Below, in pieces: positions 42,944 to 52,979 of a stretch of DNA of 64,000 bases; within the stretch, counting starts at the first letter, position 1; every line of letters begins with the position of its first letter. Source of the DNA: Paenibacillus polymyxa M1 (GTDB lineage Bacteria > Bacillota > Bacilli > Paenibacillales > Paenibacillaceae); contig NC_017542.1 of assembly GCF_000237325.1 (NCBI RefSeq), positions 3,940,501-4,004,500 of the forward strand, given 5' to 3'. Under the pieces are notes generated by a model, which worked only from the letters and a program-made list of their open reading frames with translations, was not told the origin of the DNA and ran no database searches. The translations under genes were made by a program, and so were the position numbers.

Positions 42944-44591
42944 GTTCATCATTCCCCGCTATAATGTATGGAATCTTAATCTGAAAACAGCACCCCTGCT
43001 CGACTGGGATCAACTTTACACTACCTTGTAGCCTCTTCACGCTTTGCGCCACTAGATAAAGTCCCATCCCTCGTGACTCTCCCTTGGTCGAAAAACCTTT
43101 TTCAAAAATAGCCTTCACAAGGTCCTCCGGTATACCCGGACCATTGTCGCACATGATACAGGTCAGACAGCCATGCTTCTGATTTTCCTCATAATAAAGT
43201 GAAAGGGTAATCCGCTTGTGCTCCAGAGATTCCATCGCCTCCACCGCATTATCAAACAGATTGCCAAGAATAGTAATCAGCTCGTGAGTCGTTTGAGTTT
43301 GACTGGATTCAGGTAAGTGACTACCCGGAGTCAGTTCAAAACTTACCCCTGCCTCTCTGGCCCGGCTTAATTTTCCTAATACAAACCCCGCCATCACTGG
43401 GTCCTTAAGCTGCCGAGTAATGGAACCAATCTCTACTTGATGATGTTCGACGGCGTCCATAATATAGTGTTCCAGTTTATCATACATTCGCAAGTGCACC
43501 ATCCCCATAATGACATGCAGCTTGTTCATAAATTCATGAGCCTGTGCGCGTAGTGCTTCCGTGTACAAAGAAACTCCGGTCAAACGTTCCGCAAGCTGGT
43601 TCATCTCCGTCTTATCCCGAAAGGTTACAATGGCTCCGACAATTTTTCCTTTGACCCGTATCGGAACACTGGTGGTCAGCAAGGTAATCCCACCCAACTC
43701 CATCTCCTCATCCATCAGTGGAGTGCTTACTTCCAAGACCTCTTGTAATCGGAAAGCAGATAAATAAACAGTAATTTCCTGTCCAGAGAATGAGAAGTCT
43801 TCAATCCCCGCTTGCCTCAGTAGACGGATCGCTTCTGCATTCATCAGCATGATACGACCGCATTCATCTACCGCAATGACTCCTTCCTTGATGGATTGCA
43901 ACATCGCGCTGCGTTCCTCCAGCAAACGTGCGATTTCCGGCGGTTCCAGACCGACCAGCATATTTTTGATTTTACGAGCCAGCACAACCGCTCCTCCTGT
44001 GCCAATCAACATTCCGATACCAATGGCGATAGCAATAAGACGGGTGTTGCCTTCCTGGGCCCGCTGTACATCTTGCATGGATATACCAACAACAATTGCC
44101 CCTACCTGCTTTCCCGTCACACTGAACACAGGGGAAAAGGCTCGCATGGACATGCCTAATGTCCCCTTTGCAACGGACACACTCTCCTGACCATGAAGTG
44201 CAGTATACTCGTCTCCTCCGACAAAGGCTTTGCCAATCCTCCTAGCATCGGGGTGCGTTTTACGAATTCCCTTCATATCCATAACCACGACGAATTGGAT
44301 ATGATTCGCTGTTGAGACCTTCTTCACATACTCCTGCATGGAAGGAGAAGAACCTGTCTGTTGCAATTGCTCGATAATAAGTGGTGTATGGGCGAGTGTA
44401 CGTGCAATGGACATTGACTTTTCCTCAAGCCCCTTCTCCGTTTCAAGCTCAACTCTCTCCGCAAATAACAGTGTTACTGGCAGGAGCACAAGTGCCATAA
44501 CCAGACATACGAGCAGCGTTATTAGACCTCTGAGCTTTAAAAGCGGCTTACCTCGACGCAGACTTGTCCGTATTTTTTCGATGGAACTCAC
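42936..44591 (-). CDS. sensor histidine kinase of the CitA/DcuS/MalK type
   Basis: 551 aa membrane sensor. First helix at about 20-42, extracytoplasmic Cache-like ligand domain (about 43-180), second helix (about 185-205), PAS domain (about 220-330), SpoOB-type dimerisation helix with the phospho-acceptor in RAQAHEFMNKLHVIMGMVHL (about 350), and an ATPase domain with DNAVEA, DNGPGIP and GMGLYL. The assigned start is GTG 44591, but AAAGGAG abuts it with no spacer, so the true start is unclear. The cognate regulator follows, overlapping. Confidence 0.92.
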   Translation of the reverse strand: MSSIEKIRTSLRRGKPLLKLRGLITLLVCLVMALVLLPVTLLFAERVELETEKGLEEKSMSIARTLAHTPLIIEQLQQTGSSPSMQEYVKKVSTANHIQFVVVMDMKGIRKTHPDARRIGKAFVGGDEYTALHGQESVSVAKGTLGMSMRAFSPVFSVTGKQVGAIVVGISMQDVQRAQEGNTRLIAIAIGIGMLIGTGGAVVLARKIKNMLVGLEPPEIARLLEERSAMLQSIKEGVIAVDECGRIMLMNAEAIRLLRQAGIEDFSFSGQEITVYLSAFRLQEVLEVSTPLMDEEMELGGITLLTTSVPIRVKGKIVGAIVTFRDKTEMNQLAERLTGVSLYTEALRAQAHEFMNKLHVIMGMVHLRMYDKLEHYIMDAVEHHQVEIGSITRQLKDPVMAGFVLGKLSRAREAGVSFELTPGSHLPESSQTQTTHELITILGNLFDNAVEAMESLEHKRITLSLYYEENQKHGCLTCIMCDNGPGIPEDLVKAIFEKGFSTKGESRGMGLYLVAQSVKRLQGSVKLIPVEQGCCFQIKIPYIIAGNDEHD

Positions 44592-44667
44592 TCCTTTCTA
44601 GTTGATAGAAGCTCAATAGTTAACTTTGGTTGTACAAAAATGGCTATGTATGTGTTTACGTGAATAT

Positions 44668-44704
44668 AAAAAAAGGGACTATCCCGCAATTGCGGAATAG
44701 TCCC
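44668..44704 (-). terminator. intrinsic terminator of the hrcA-grpE-dnaK-dnaJ operon
   Basis: Minus-strand near-perfect palindrome GGGACTATTCCGCA / TGCGGGATAGTCCC followed by TTTTTTT, 40 nt after the dnaJ stop. Confidence 0.9.
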
Positions 44705-44744
44705 CTCGGATTCATGATTGAAGCTCCGCGATTTAGACTTTGGC

Positions 44745-45869
44745 TTAGTCGCCTCGGAAAGCCCGCTTCACACGATCAAAAAAGGACTGCTCATTCTCAT
44801 GTGTCTGCTCTCCACTAAGCGAAGAGAACTGACGCAGCAAATCCTTCTGTTCCTCACTCAGCTTGCTAGGCGTTACCACAACTACCTTAATATGCTGGTC
44901 ACCTTGACCTACGCCGCGCAGTTTTGGCACACCCTTTCCTTTAAGACGGAAATAAGTGCCTGTTTGTGTGCCTGCTGGAACTTTCAGCTTCACTTTCTCG
45001 GTCAACGTTGGGATCTCCACCTCATCTCCCAATGCTGCCTGTGAAAACGTCAGCGGAATTTCACAGTAGATATCGTCTCCCTCACGCTCAAAGAAGTCGT
45101 GCGACTTCACACGGAATACGACGTACAAGTCACCAGCCGGTCCTCCGTTGACACCGCCTTCGCCTTCCCCGTTGATACGCATTTGTGCGCCGTCATCCAC
45201 ACCCGCCGGAATGCGAATATGAATTTTACGTTTCTTGCGGACACGGCCTGATCCGCTACAAGTCGTACATTTTTCCTTGATAATTTTTCCGGAACCACCG
45301 CAATTGGAGCAAGCGCGTCGATTAACCATGCGGCCAAACGGTGTATTCTGTACCACTTCTTCTTGTCCACTGCCATGGCAGACGGAACAGGTCTGTGGTT
45401 GAGTGCCCGCCTTGGCTCCTGTACCATGACACGTATCGCATGTTTCCGTACGTTCAATTTGAATGTCGGTTTCTTTACCAAACACCGCTTCTTTGAATTC
45501 AATCGTCATCGTATATTGAAGATCGTTCCCTCGTTGCGGTGCATTCGGATCACGCCGACCGTTACCGCCACCAAAGAACATATCAAAAATATCACCAAAC
45601 CCGCCACCGAAGTCGGCACCACCAAAGCCGCCTCCCATGCCCTGATTTGGGTCTACATGACCGTATTGGTCGTATCTTGCCCGCTTCTGACCATCGCTGA
45701 GAACATCGTAAGCTTCTTTTACTTCTTTAAATTTAGCTTCTGCGTCCGCAGCCTTGTTCACGTCCGGATGATACTGACGCGCAAGCTTGCGGTAAGCCTT
45801 TTTGACTTCTTCATCCGAAGCGCCTTTTGCGACACCTAGTACCTCATAATAATCACGCTTATCAGCCAA
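44745..45869 (-). CDS. dnaJ: molecular chaperone DnaJ (Hsp40)
   Basis: Co-chaperone that delivers substrates to DnaK and stimulates its ATPase. 374 aa. J-domain with HPD (QYHPDVNK, about residues 32-39), Gly/Phe-rich linker ([15 protein letters not shown]), four CxxCxGxG zinc repeats ([32 protein letters not shown]) and C-terminal substrate domains. The start is TTG at 45869, after GGGGGTGG; the longer frame to 45974 has no family match. The last gene before the operon terminator. Confidence 0.96.
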   Translation of the reverse strand: MADKRDYYEVLGVAKGASDEEVKKAYRKLARQYHPDVNKAADAEAKFKEVKEAYDVLSDGQKRARYDQYGHVDPNQGMGGGFGGADFGGGFGDIFDMFFGGGNGRRDPNAPQRGNDLQYTMTIEFKEAVFGKETDIQIERTETCDTCHGTGAKAGTQPQTCSVCHGSGQEEVVQNTPFGRMVNRRACSNCGGSGKIIKEKCTTCSGSGRVRKKRKIHIRIPAGVDDGAQMRINGEGEGGVNGGPAGDLYVVFRVKSHDFFEREGDDIYCEIPLTFSQAALGDEVEIPTLTEKVKLKVPAGTQTGTYFRLKGKGVPKLRGVGQGDQHIKVVVVTPSKLSEEQKDLLRQFSSLSGEQTHENEQSFFDRVKRAFRGD

Positions 45870-45993
45870 TGTTCCACCCCCATGCCTACAACGTGTCTGC
45901 ACTACATATAAAAGGAAAGCCAAAGGCGCGGGATGACCCGGCTCTGACCTTCCCATCATTTCAAGGCAGTACAACCCGTAATATGCTTATTTA

Positions 45994-46051
45994 TCTTGGA
46001 AATAACGGTTACCCTTAGGCTAATTGTTATTTATCAAGGCAGCTACGCTGC
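45994..46051. repeat. palindromic repeat family 2, copy between dnaK and dnaJ
   Basis: CTTGGAAATAAC (45995-46006) pairs with GTTATTTATCAAG (46026-46038) with small bulges, followed by GCAGC-TAC-GCTGC (46039-46051). It aligns with 9765-9820, but the arm ends differ in a compensating way (CATC/GATG there, CTTG/CAAG here). It lies in a 246-bp gap inside the operon. Confidence 0.6.
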
Positions 46052-46115
46052 AATTACTGTTCAGTATATCATAACGTGCCGGTATACCGTAAAGTTACAC
46101 TACCCGATCCGTTGC

Positions 46116-47984
<1,869 letters not shown>

Positions 47985-48038
47985 TCAGGCCAGAATGGTT
48001 GAATCAAAATGATGTAATTCTAATGTATATAGAAAAAG

Positions 48039-48611
48039 TTACATGCTAACTTTTACCATCGCTGGACGAAGCACCTTGTCCTTCAGCATGTATCCTTTTT
48101 GTACCTCTTCAACGACGATGCCTTCATCATGCTCTTCGCTCTCTACCTGCATAATAGCCTGGTGGAAATCAGGATTAAACGGTTGTCCCACTGCATTCAT
48201 GGCCGTCACTCCCTCTGCCTGAAGCACACTCTCAAACTGGCGGAAAATCATTTCCACGCCTTTGGTGAATGACTCAGACTCCGCTCCTTGCGATGCTGTT
48301 GCCAGCGCTCGCTCGAAGTTATCCAGAACAGGCACCAACTCGGTAACAAGCTTCATAGACGCATATTTAGCAAGGTCTTCCTTTTCTTTCAGTGTACGGC
48401 GGCGAAAATTATCAAAATCCGCCTGTGCGCGCAAAAACCGCTGCTGATGCTCCTCAGCCTCTGCACGAAGTTTTGCCACCTCTGTGTTTTCTTCCTCGGC
48501 TTCCAGTGCTGCCGCTTCATTCACCGGCTCTTCCTGCTGGCTCGTTTCGGCAGCTTCCTCTGTGCTTACATTTTGTTGTTTTTCATCTTGGAACGCTTGT
48601 TCTTCCTTCAA
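48039..48611 (-). CDS. grpE: nucleotide exchange factor GrpE
   Basis: Releases ADP from DnaK. 190 aa, with an acidic disordered N-terminus (about 1-45), a long coiled coil (about 45-100: LRAEAEEHQQRFLRAQADFD) and the C-terminal beta domain with NPDFHQAIMQVESEEHDEG. The start is TTG at 48611, preceded by GGAGGTG. It is second in the operon; a strong hairpin lies between hrcA and grpE. Confidence 0.96.
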   Translation of the reverse strand: MKEEQAFQDEKQQNVSTEEAAETSQQEEPVNEAAALEAEEENTEVAKLRAEAEEHQQRFLRAQADFDNFRRRTLKEKEDLAKYASMKLVTELVPVLDNFERALATASQGAESESFTKGVEMIFRQFESVLQAEGVTAMNAVGQPFNPDFHQAIMQVESEEHDEGIVVEEVQKGYMLKDKVLRPAMVKVSM

Positions 48612-48667
48612 AATGTTTCACCTCCTTCAAGTCATAACTACCCATACAAAAGCACGCAACAATGCAC

Positions 48668-48699
48668 CCGCGCAGGATACAAACCGTATCCCGGCGCGG
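48668..48699 (-). other. hairpin between hrcA and grpE, possible mRNA processing element
   Basis: Minus-strand CCGCGC-CGGGATACG-GTTT-GTATCC-T-GCGCGG: two stacked stems with one bulge and no T-tract. In Bacillus subtilis the operon transcript is cut between hrcA and grpE near a stem-loop, so this could stabilise the downstream mRNA. That role is inferred. Confidence 0.55.
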
Positions 48700-48732
48700 A
48701 ACATGTAGGACCGCAACCTGTGCGATCTTGTT

Positions 48733-49764
48733 CTATTTAAACCGTTGCGTTAGCATTGCGGTCAAATCCTTAGACAGGATACCCAAAATATTAATAACTC
48801 TCGCATACTCCATCCGCGTCGGACCCAATATACCTATCGTACCCAACGCTTCTCCGTCTACTGCATATGTAGCAGTAATCAGGCTGCAATTGGCAAATGC
48901 TTCATGATCATTTTCTGTACCGATGCGGACTTGAATTTCAGGGGCTCCGGCTACAGGAGTCATCAGTTTAAGCAGCGTTGGTGTTTCCTCCAGCAGATCG
49001 AGAATATGTTTAACCTTTTCTACATCTTTAAATTCAGGTTGATTCAGCATGTTCGTCGCACCGCTCAAATACAAGCGCTGATCCGATTCATTATCGAGTG
49101 CTTTATCCAGCACCTTCATAGCGTCCTCAAAATGAGACACATGCTTCTCCATTTCCTGACCAAGCGCGGTGTAAAGGCGTGATTTAAGCTGATAAATCGG
49201 CACACCGACCAGCTTGCTGTTCAGTAAATTCACAACCTTTTCCATCTCGGAAATTGAAATTCCAGGTGGAATATCCACCGTTTTATTCTCCACCTGACCG
49301 GTATTGGTCACGATAATCGCCACAGCCGTCGTTTCGTTGAGCGGCAACAGCTGAAAATGACGCAACGAAGTATGAAACACCTCCGGCCCAAGCAAGATGG
49401 AAGTATAATTGGTCATATGGGACAAAATGCCTGATGCATGCTGAATCACTTGCTCCATTACATTCAGCTTTTCGGCGTAAAAGGCTTTTAGTTCCCGCAT
49501 TTCCATAGGCTTCAGTGTATTTAGTGGCACCAAATGGTCCACATAATAACGATAACCTTTATGAGACGGGATGCGTCCCGCAGAAGTATGGGGTTGCTCC
49601 AGATAGCCCTGTTCCTCCAAATCCGACATTTCATTACGGATCGTGGCTGGGCTGAATCCGACATCCTGCCTTTTGGATATGCTGCGGGAACCCACTGGCT
49701 CAGCCGAACGAATGTAGTCATCAATAATCGCATTCAAAATGAGTCTCTGACGTTCGGTTAACAA
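48733..49764 (-). CDS. hrcA: heat-inducible transcription repressor HrcA
   Basis: Repressor of class I heat-shock genes, which binds CIRCE and needs GroE chaperones for activity. 343 aa. N-terminal winged helix (RQRLILNAIIDDYIRSAEPV and GFSPATIRNEMSDLEEQGYL), then GAF-like dimerisation domain. The start is TTG at 49764, with AGGGGGGA upstream. It is the first gene of the operon, with CIRCE 54 nt upstream, so it represses itself. Confidence 0.96.
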   Translation of the reverse strand: MLTERQRLILNAIIDDYIRSAEPVGSRSISKRQDVGFSPATIRNEMSDLEEQGYLEQPHTSAGRIPSHKGYRYYVDHLVPLNTLKPMEMRELKAFYAEKLNVMEQVIQHASGILSHMTNYTSILLGPEVFHTSLRHFQLLPLNETTAVAIIVTNTGQVENKTVDIPPGISISEMEKVVNLLNSKLVGVPIYQLKSRLYTALGQEMEKHVSHFEDAMKVLDKALDNESDQRLYLSGATNMLNQPEFKDVEKVKHILDLLEETPTLLKLMTPVAGAPEIQVRIGTENDHEAFANCSLITATYAVDGEALGTIGILGPTRMEYARVINILGILSKDLTAMLTQRFK

Positions 49765-49817
49765 GCGAATCCCCCCTTATCGTTTATCCATAATAGCATG
49801 ATTGTTAAATGGAATCA

Positions 49818-49844
49818 TTAGCACTCGTTCGCGATGAGTGCTAA
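49818..49844 (-). promoter_or_regulatory. CIRCE operator (HrcA binding site)
   Basis: TTAGCACTC (49818-49826), 9-bp spacer, GAGTGCTAA (49836-49844): a perfect match to the CIRCE consensus, placed between the hrcA promoter and its start codon. Confidence 0.98.
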
Positions 49845-49855
49845 CTGATAATACA

Positions 49856-49885
49856 AAAATACCAAACCGACCTGATCATTGTCAA
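49856..49885 (-). promoter_or_regulatory. sigma-A promoter of the dnaK operon
   Basis: Minus-strand TTGACA (49885-49880), 18-bp spacer, TATTTT (49861-49856), so the start point falls at the edge of CIRCE. The -35 lies inside a ~40-bp sequence that resembles 50714-50757. Confidence 0.6.
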
Positions 49886-50089
49886 GTCAGATCAGTATTT
49901 TCAATAAACGAGATTTATTACATCCATTTTGATTATTGATATGGAAACAGAGCGTTTACACTTTTTCACATAAACCCTCATTATTCATCATATCCAAACC
50001 GTATTTATGTATAGGGATACAGAATGCAAAAAATTGAGACTGTGTCTCCAAACTGTTGTAACTTTATTGTCTTTGAGGAGGAATAGGAT

Positions 50090-50671
50090 CTGAGAAGCCA
50101 GCGCCGCAACCTTTTATACGCATTAATCGCTCTTTCACCTACAATTTGTATGTTTTACATTTTAATCGAATTGTTTCCGTACACAGGCCTAGGAAGAATC
50201 CTTGCTTTGCCACTAGTTTTTATTCTGAACGCTGCCCTTATGATTTCAGTGATCCATTTAATTCGTAAATTAAGACCCTTGTGGTGTGCCTTAATCTTGA
50301 TCCCTACAATACTGTTAAGCATATGGAATACCATTTTATTTTACCCACAAGAATTCAGTCCAAGCATTCCCAAGCAAATAAAATATAGTGTCACTGCTAT
50401 ATTACATTATGATGATTTAACACCAGCTGATTGGGAAGAGTACACATATCGTCCAAGCCGAACTGGAGAGTCTGAAAAATATATTGTCGCCTTGTATAAA
50501 TACAAAGGTCAAGTCCCGTTAGATGGCACTACATACTTTTATAATGATACGGATTACCATAAGGACCATCCCATAAGAAGCCTGAGTGATATACCTTCGG
50601 AACTGGAGCCTCATCATCAATTTATTTGGTGGTTACTCCAAACATTTGAGAAACGAACAAGGGCACAATAA
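50090..50671 (+). CDS. small membrane protein of unknown function, probable CTG start
   Basis: 193 aa if begun at CTG 50090. GAGGAGG (50075-50081) lies 8 nt before this CTG, while the first ATG (50150) has no ribosome-binding site and would cut off most of the first hydrophobic helix. The N-terminus then reads MRSQRRNLLYALIALSPTIC, a positively charged end followed by a helix. Two more helices follow (about 37-57 and 65-85), then a ~100-residue Tyr/Pro/Asp-rich domain, probably extracytoplasmic. I do not recognise the family. It is an orphan plus-strand gene between hrcA and hemW. Confidence 0.75.
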   Translation: MRSQRRNLLYALIALSPTICMFYILIELFPYTGLGRILALPLVFILNAALMISVIHLIRKLRPLWCALILIPTILLSIWNTILFYPQEFSPSIPKQIKYSVTAILHYDDLTPADWEEYTYRPSRTGESEKYIVALYKYKGQVPLDGTTYFYNDTDYHKDHPIRSLSDIPSELEPHHQFIWWLLQTFEKRTRAQ

Positions 50672-50706
50672 TGTAAGCTGTAACACATACGCAAGGCTGC
50701 GTCCTG

Positions 50707-50750
50707 ATAAAAAAACACTGAACTGCCTCATTATTGACAGGTCAGTTCAG
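50707..50750 (-). terminator. intrinsic terminator of the GNAT gene
   Basis: Minus-strand CTGAACTG / CAGTTCAG with a 17-nt loop, then TGTTTTTTTATC. The hairpin overlaps the GNAT stop codon and lies between convergent genes, so it may serve both. Confidence 0.75.
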
Positions 50751-51218
50751 TACTTTCAACACTGCGATTTCATCACAATTGTTTTGTTTACTGCAATGAA
50801 TGCAGTCAGTCCATACCTTTTCAGGGAAAATCTCTTTGCTAACTACATCAAAACCGTTTTTTATAAAAAAGGATACCTCGTAGGTTAGTGCCATAATTTT
50901 AGGAATATGTTGCCGCCGTGCTTCTCTAATAAGGCCTTCCACAAGCTTGGAGCCGATTCCCATTCCTTTATGCCCCTCAGAGATACCAAGGGAGCGAATC
51001 TCTACCAAATCAGCCCCCAATTTGCATAAAGAACCACAACCAACGACTTCGCCGTCCACCTCTGCAACAATAAACAGCTCCAGTTGGCGCGTAAGCACTT
51101 CCCTTGAACGTGGCAGCATAATCCCCCGCTCTGCATAGCCGCTAATCATTTGATATAAAGGCTCCACATCCTCAGGAACCGCACTTCTGCACAATACATC
51201 TTTACACACTGAAGCCAT
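50742..51218 (-). CDS. GNAT N-acetyltransferase, ArgA-like
   Basis: 158 aa acetyltransferase. The acetyl-CoA binding region is EIRSLGISEGHKGMGIGSKL (R/Q-x-x-G-x-G/A type, about residues 72-91). The C-terminal KVWTDCIHCSKQNNCDEIAV is a Cys-containing tail I associate with the short ArgA-type N-acetyltransferases that act on glutamate. An ARG-box-like site overlapping its promoter supports a link to arginine. The start is ATG 51218, with AGGAGGAG upstream; the longer frame to 51293 runs through the promoter. Confidence 0.8.
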   Translation of the reverse strand: MASVCKDVLCRSAVPEDVEPLYQMISGYAERGIMLPRSREVLTRQLELFIVAEVDGEVVGCGSLCKLGADLVEIRSLGISEGHKGMGIGSKLVEGLIREARRQHIPKIMALTYEVSFFIKNGFDVVSKEIFPEKVWTDCIHCSKQNNCDEIAVLKVLN

Positions 51219-51248
51219 TTTGCTCTCCTCCTGCCGCTTGCCGCATAT

Positions 51249-51266
51249 AATGAATAAATATACAAC
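51249..51266 (-). promoter_or_regulatory. ARG-box (ArgR/AhrC operator) upstream of the GNAT gene
   Basis: Minus strand GTTGTATATTTATTCATT fits 17 of 18 positions of the ARG-box consensus WNTGNATWWWWATNCANW. It covers the -10 (TATATT) of a promoter with TTGCGA 17 bp upstream, and lies about 30 nt from the start codon. Confidence 0.7.
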
Positions 51267-51374
51267 ATTACGCATATAATCGCAATACTCCATTTACCCT
51301 GCTGTGGCAGAATGGTGTAATAAAATGATGGCCCAGCTTACGAAGTCAAAATGTACTGTATTGAAGCTTGCAAC

Positions 51375-52562
51375 TTATGAATTTACCGTGATCGAACCGA
51401 TGAACTCTGCAAATACGTCATTTCCGAATAAAATACCGCGTTCGCTCAAACGATACCCATCCTCGATTGATTCGATTAACCCTGCATTCAGCATTTTTCT
51501 AAGAGGAACTGTAAACGTGTCTTCCAATGTCTGACCGAATTGAGCTTCAAAGCGGGATTTGGACACACCCTCCAGCATTCTCAAACCGACCATGAGAAAG
51601 TCCTCCATAGCTTCCGCCGTCGGCACCTCAAAGCTGTCCAAACGCGGTAGGCCATTCCGAGTAGCCTCCACATAAGGGTTAATGCCCTTAATGTTCATAT
51701 GACGCTCTCTGCCAACATAACCATGTGCCCCAGCGCCAAGACCATAATAATCCTCATTCCGCCAATAAGTCATATTGTGCTTACTACCCAAACCTGGTTT
51801 AGCGAAATTGCTAATTTCATACTGTTCATAACCCGCTTCTTTCATGCGACGCATAAGGAGCAAATACATTTCCAGTTCGTCATCTTCATGTGGAAGTGGC
51901 AGCTGATTTTTCTGGTATAACGTGTGGAAGAGCGTGTTCTCTTCAACCTTCAAACTGTAGATAGAGTAATGAGGAAGATCCAGCTCCAGCGCTCTACTGA
52001 CGCTTTCATCCAGCATGTCGACCGTTTGGTTCGGCAAACCGAACATCAGGTCAATCGACAGATTGTCCAAGCCGGCCTTACGTGCGTTTTCCAAACTACG
52101 ATAGACGTCATCTGTACTATGAATACGACCTATGCCTGTAAGCAGATCATTCTGGAAAGCCTGCACACCAAAACTGAGTCGATTGACGCCGCCCTCTTTC
52201 ATCACAGAAAGTTTTTCAAAATCAGTTGTGCCTGGATTGGCTTCCATGGAAAACTCAATATCTTCCGCCCAGTTTGGAAAATAGGTACGAACGCTCCTCA
52301 GGAAATATTCCATTTCCTTCGGATTGAGGGTTGTTGGTGTTCCTCCCCCGACAAAAATGGTCTTTATCTCTCCTGGCGGGTGAAGTTTGACCGTATGTTC
52401 CATCTCCCGTTCTAAGGCATACAGATATTCCATAACAGGCTGATCCTTGAGCACATAAGAGTTGAAGTCACAGTAAAAGCATTTATTCGTGCAAAAAGGT
52501 ATATGCAGATAAACCGCTTGAGGCGCGGATGAATATTCATGTTTTTGTATGGATGCGGTCAT
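51375..52562 (-). CDS. hemW: radical SAM protein HemW (heme chaperone)
   Basis: HemN-like protein now regarded as a heme-binding chaperone. 395 aa. The radical-SAM cluster motif is CTNKCFYCDF: CxxxCxxC followed by Phe, as in HemW rather than the coproporphyrinogen oxidase HemN. FVGGGTPTTL, MEANPGT and GLGAGAHGY are conserved, and a HemN_C domain ends the protein. The start is ATG 52562, with AAGGAGG upstream; the longer frame to 52673 reads through repeat copy B. It lies downstream of lepA, as is usual. Confidence 0.94.
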   Translation of the reverse strand: MTASIQKHEYSSAPQAVYLHIPFCTNKCFYCDFNSYVLKDQPVMEYLYALEREMEHTVKLHPPGEIKTIFVGGGTPTTLNPKEMEYFLRSVRTYFPNWAEDIEFSMEANPGTTDFEKLSVMKEGGVNRLSFGVQAFQNDLLTGIGRIHSTDDVYRSLENARKAGLDNLSIDLMFGLPNQTVDMLDESVSRALELDLPHYSIYSLKVEENTLFHTLYQKNQLPLPHEDDELEMYLLLMRRMKEAGYEQYEISNFAKPGLGSKHNMTYWRNEDYYGLGAGAHGYVGRERHMNIKGINPYVEATRNGLPRLDSFEVPTAEAMEDFLMVGLRMLEGVSKSRFEAQFGQTLEDTFTVPLRKMLNAGLIESIEDGYRLSERGILFGNDVFAEFIGSITVNS

Positions 52563-52596
52563 ACCGATCCTCCTTGTCGATTCAGGGTATAGTGAG

Positions 52597-52780
52597 AAAA
52601 TGAGCCGAGGTCGAGACCAACCGCTTCGTGTTCCATTTGATCTTCTGATCGCTGTTACTCCCCAATTTTCCATTATATAAGCACTCTTAGGGATAAAATT
52701 GGGGAGTAAAGGCGAGCGCTACGCTTCTCCAGATTCAAATGGCCCACTCCGCTGCTGCCCACCACGAATCGGTCATTTTT
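52597..52780. repeat. long imperfect palindrome, copy B of dispersed structured element 1
   Basis: In the 417-bp lepA-hemW gap. Central perfect 15-bp stem TTACTCCCCAATTTT (52655-52669) / AAAATTGGGGAGTAA (52695-52709), loop 25 nt. The inner arms CCATTTGATCTTCTGATCGC and GCTACGCTTCTCCAGATTCAAATGG match copies A and C. The outer arms AAAATGAGCCGA (52597-52608) / TCGGTCATTTT (52769-52779) pair with one bulge. The central stem differs from copy A at many positions, yet pairing is kept on both sides. The rest of the gap holds only the lepA terminator. Confidence 0.8.
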
Positions 52781-52909
52781 TGTGGTGTAGGTGTTGCAGT
52801 AAAAGAAAAACATCTTTATACATACTCTAAAGATTGATTTAAAAATATAGTTGCCATATTACTCTAAATCAGAACTTGAACGAGCTCTCTGTCCTGAATA
52901 GCTTGCTCA

Positions 52910-52963
52910 AATAAAGAACGTCCATTCTCCATGCATGGCAAATGCCTCATGAAAGAATGGACG
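52910..52963 (-). terminator. hairpin terminator after lepA
   Basis: Minus-strand CGTCCATTCT / AGAATGGACG, perfect 10 bp with a 25-nt loop that can pair further (GCAT), followed by TTCTTTATTTG, 16 nt after the lepA stop. Confidence 0.7.
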
Positions 52964-52979
52964 AATACTTCAAACTGCT

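Noticed and set aside
45870..45974. Upstream extension of dnaJ
   Set aside because: DnaJ proteins begin just before KRDYYEVLG; the TTG at 45869 has a Shine-Dalgarno and the extension has no match.
52563..52673. Upstream extension of hemW
   Set aside because: The extra codons lie in repeat copy B and have no family similarity; AAGGAGG fits the ATG at 52562.
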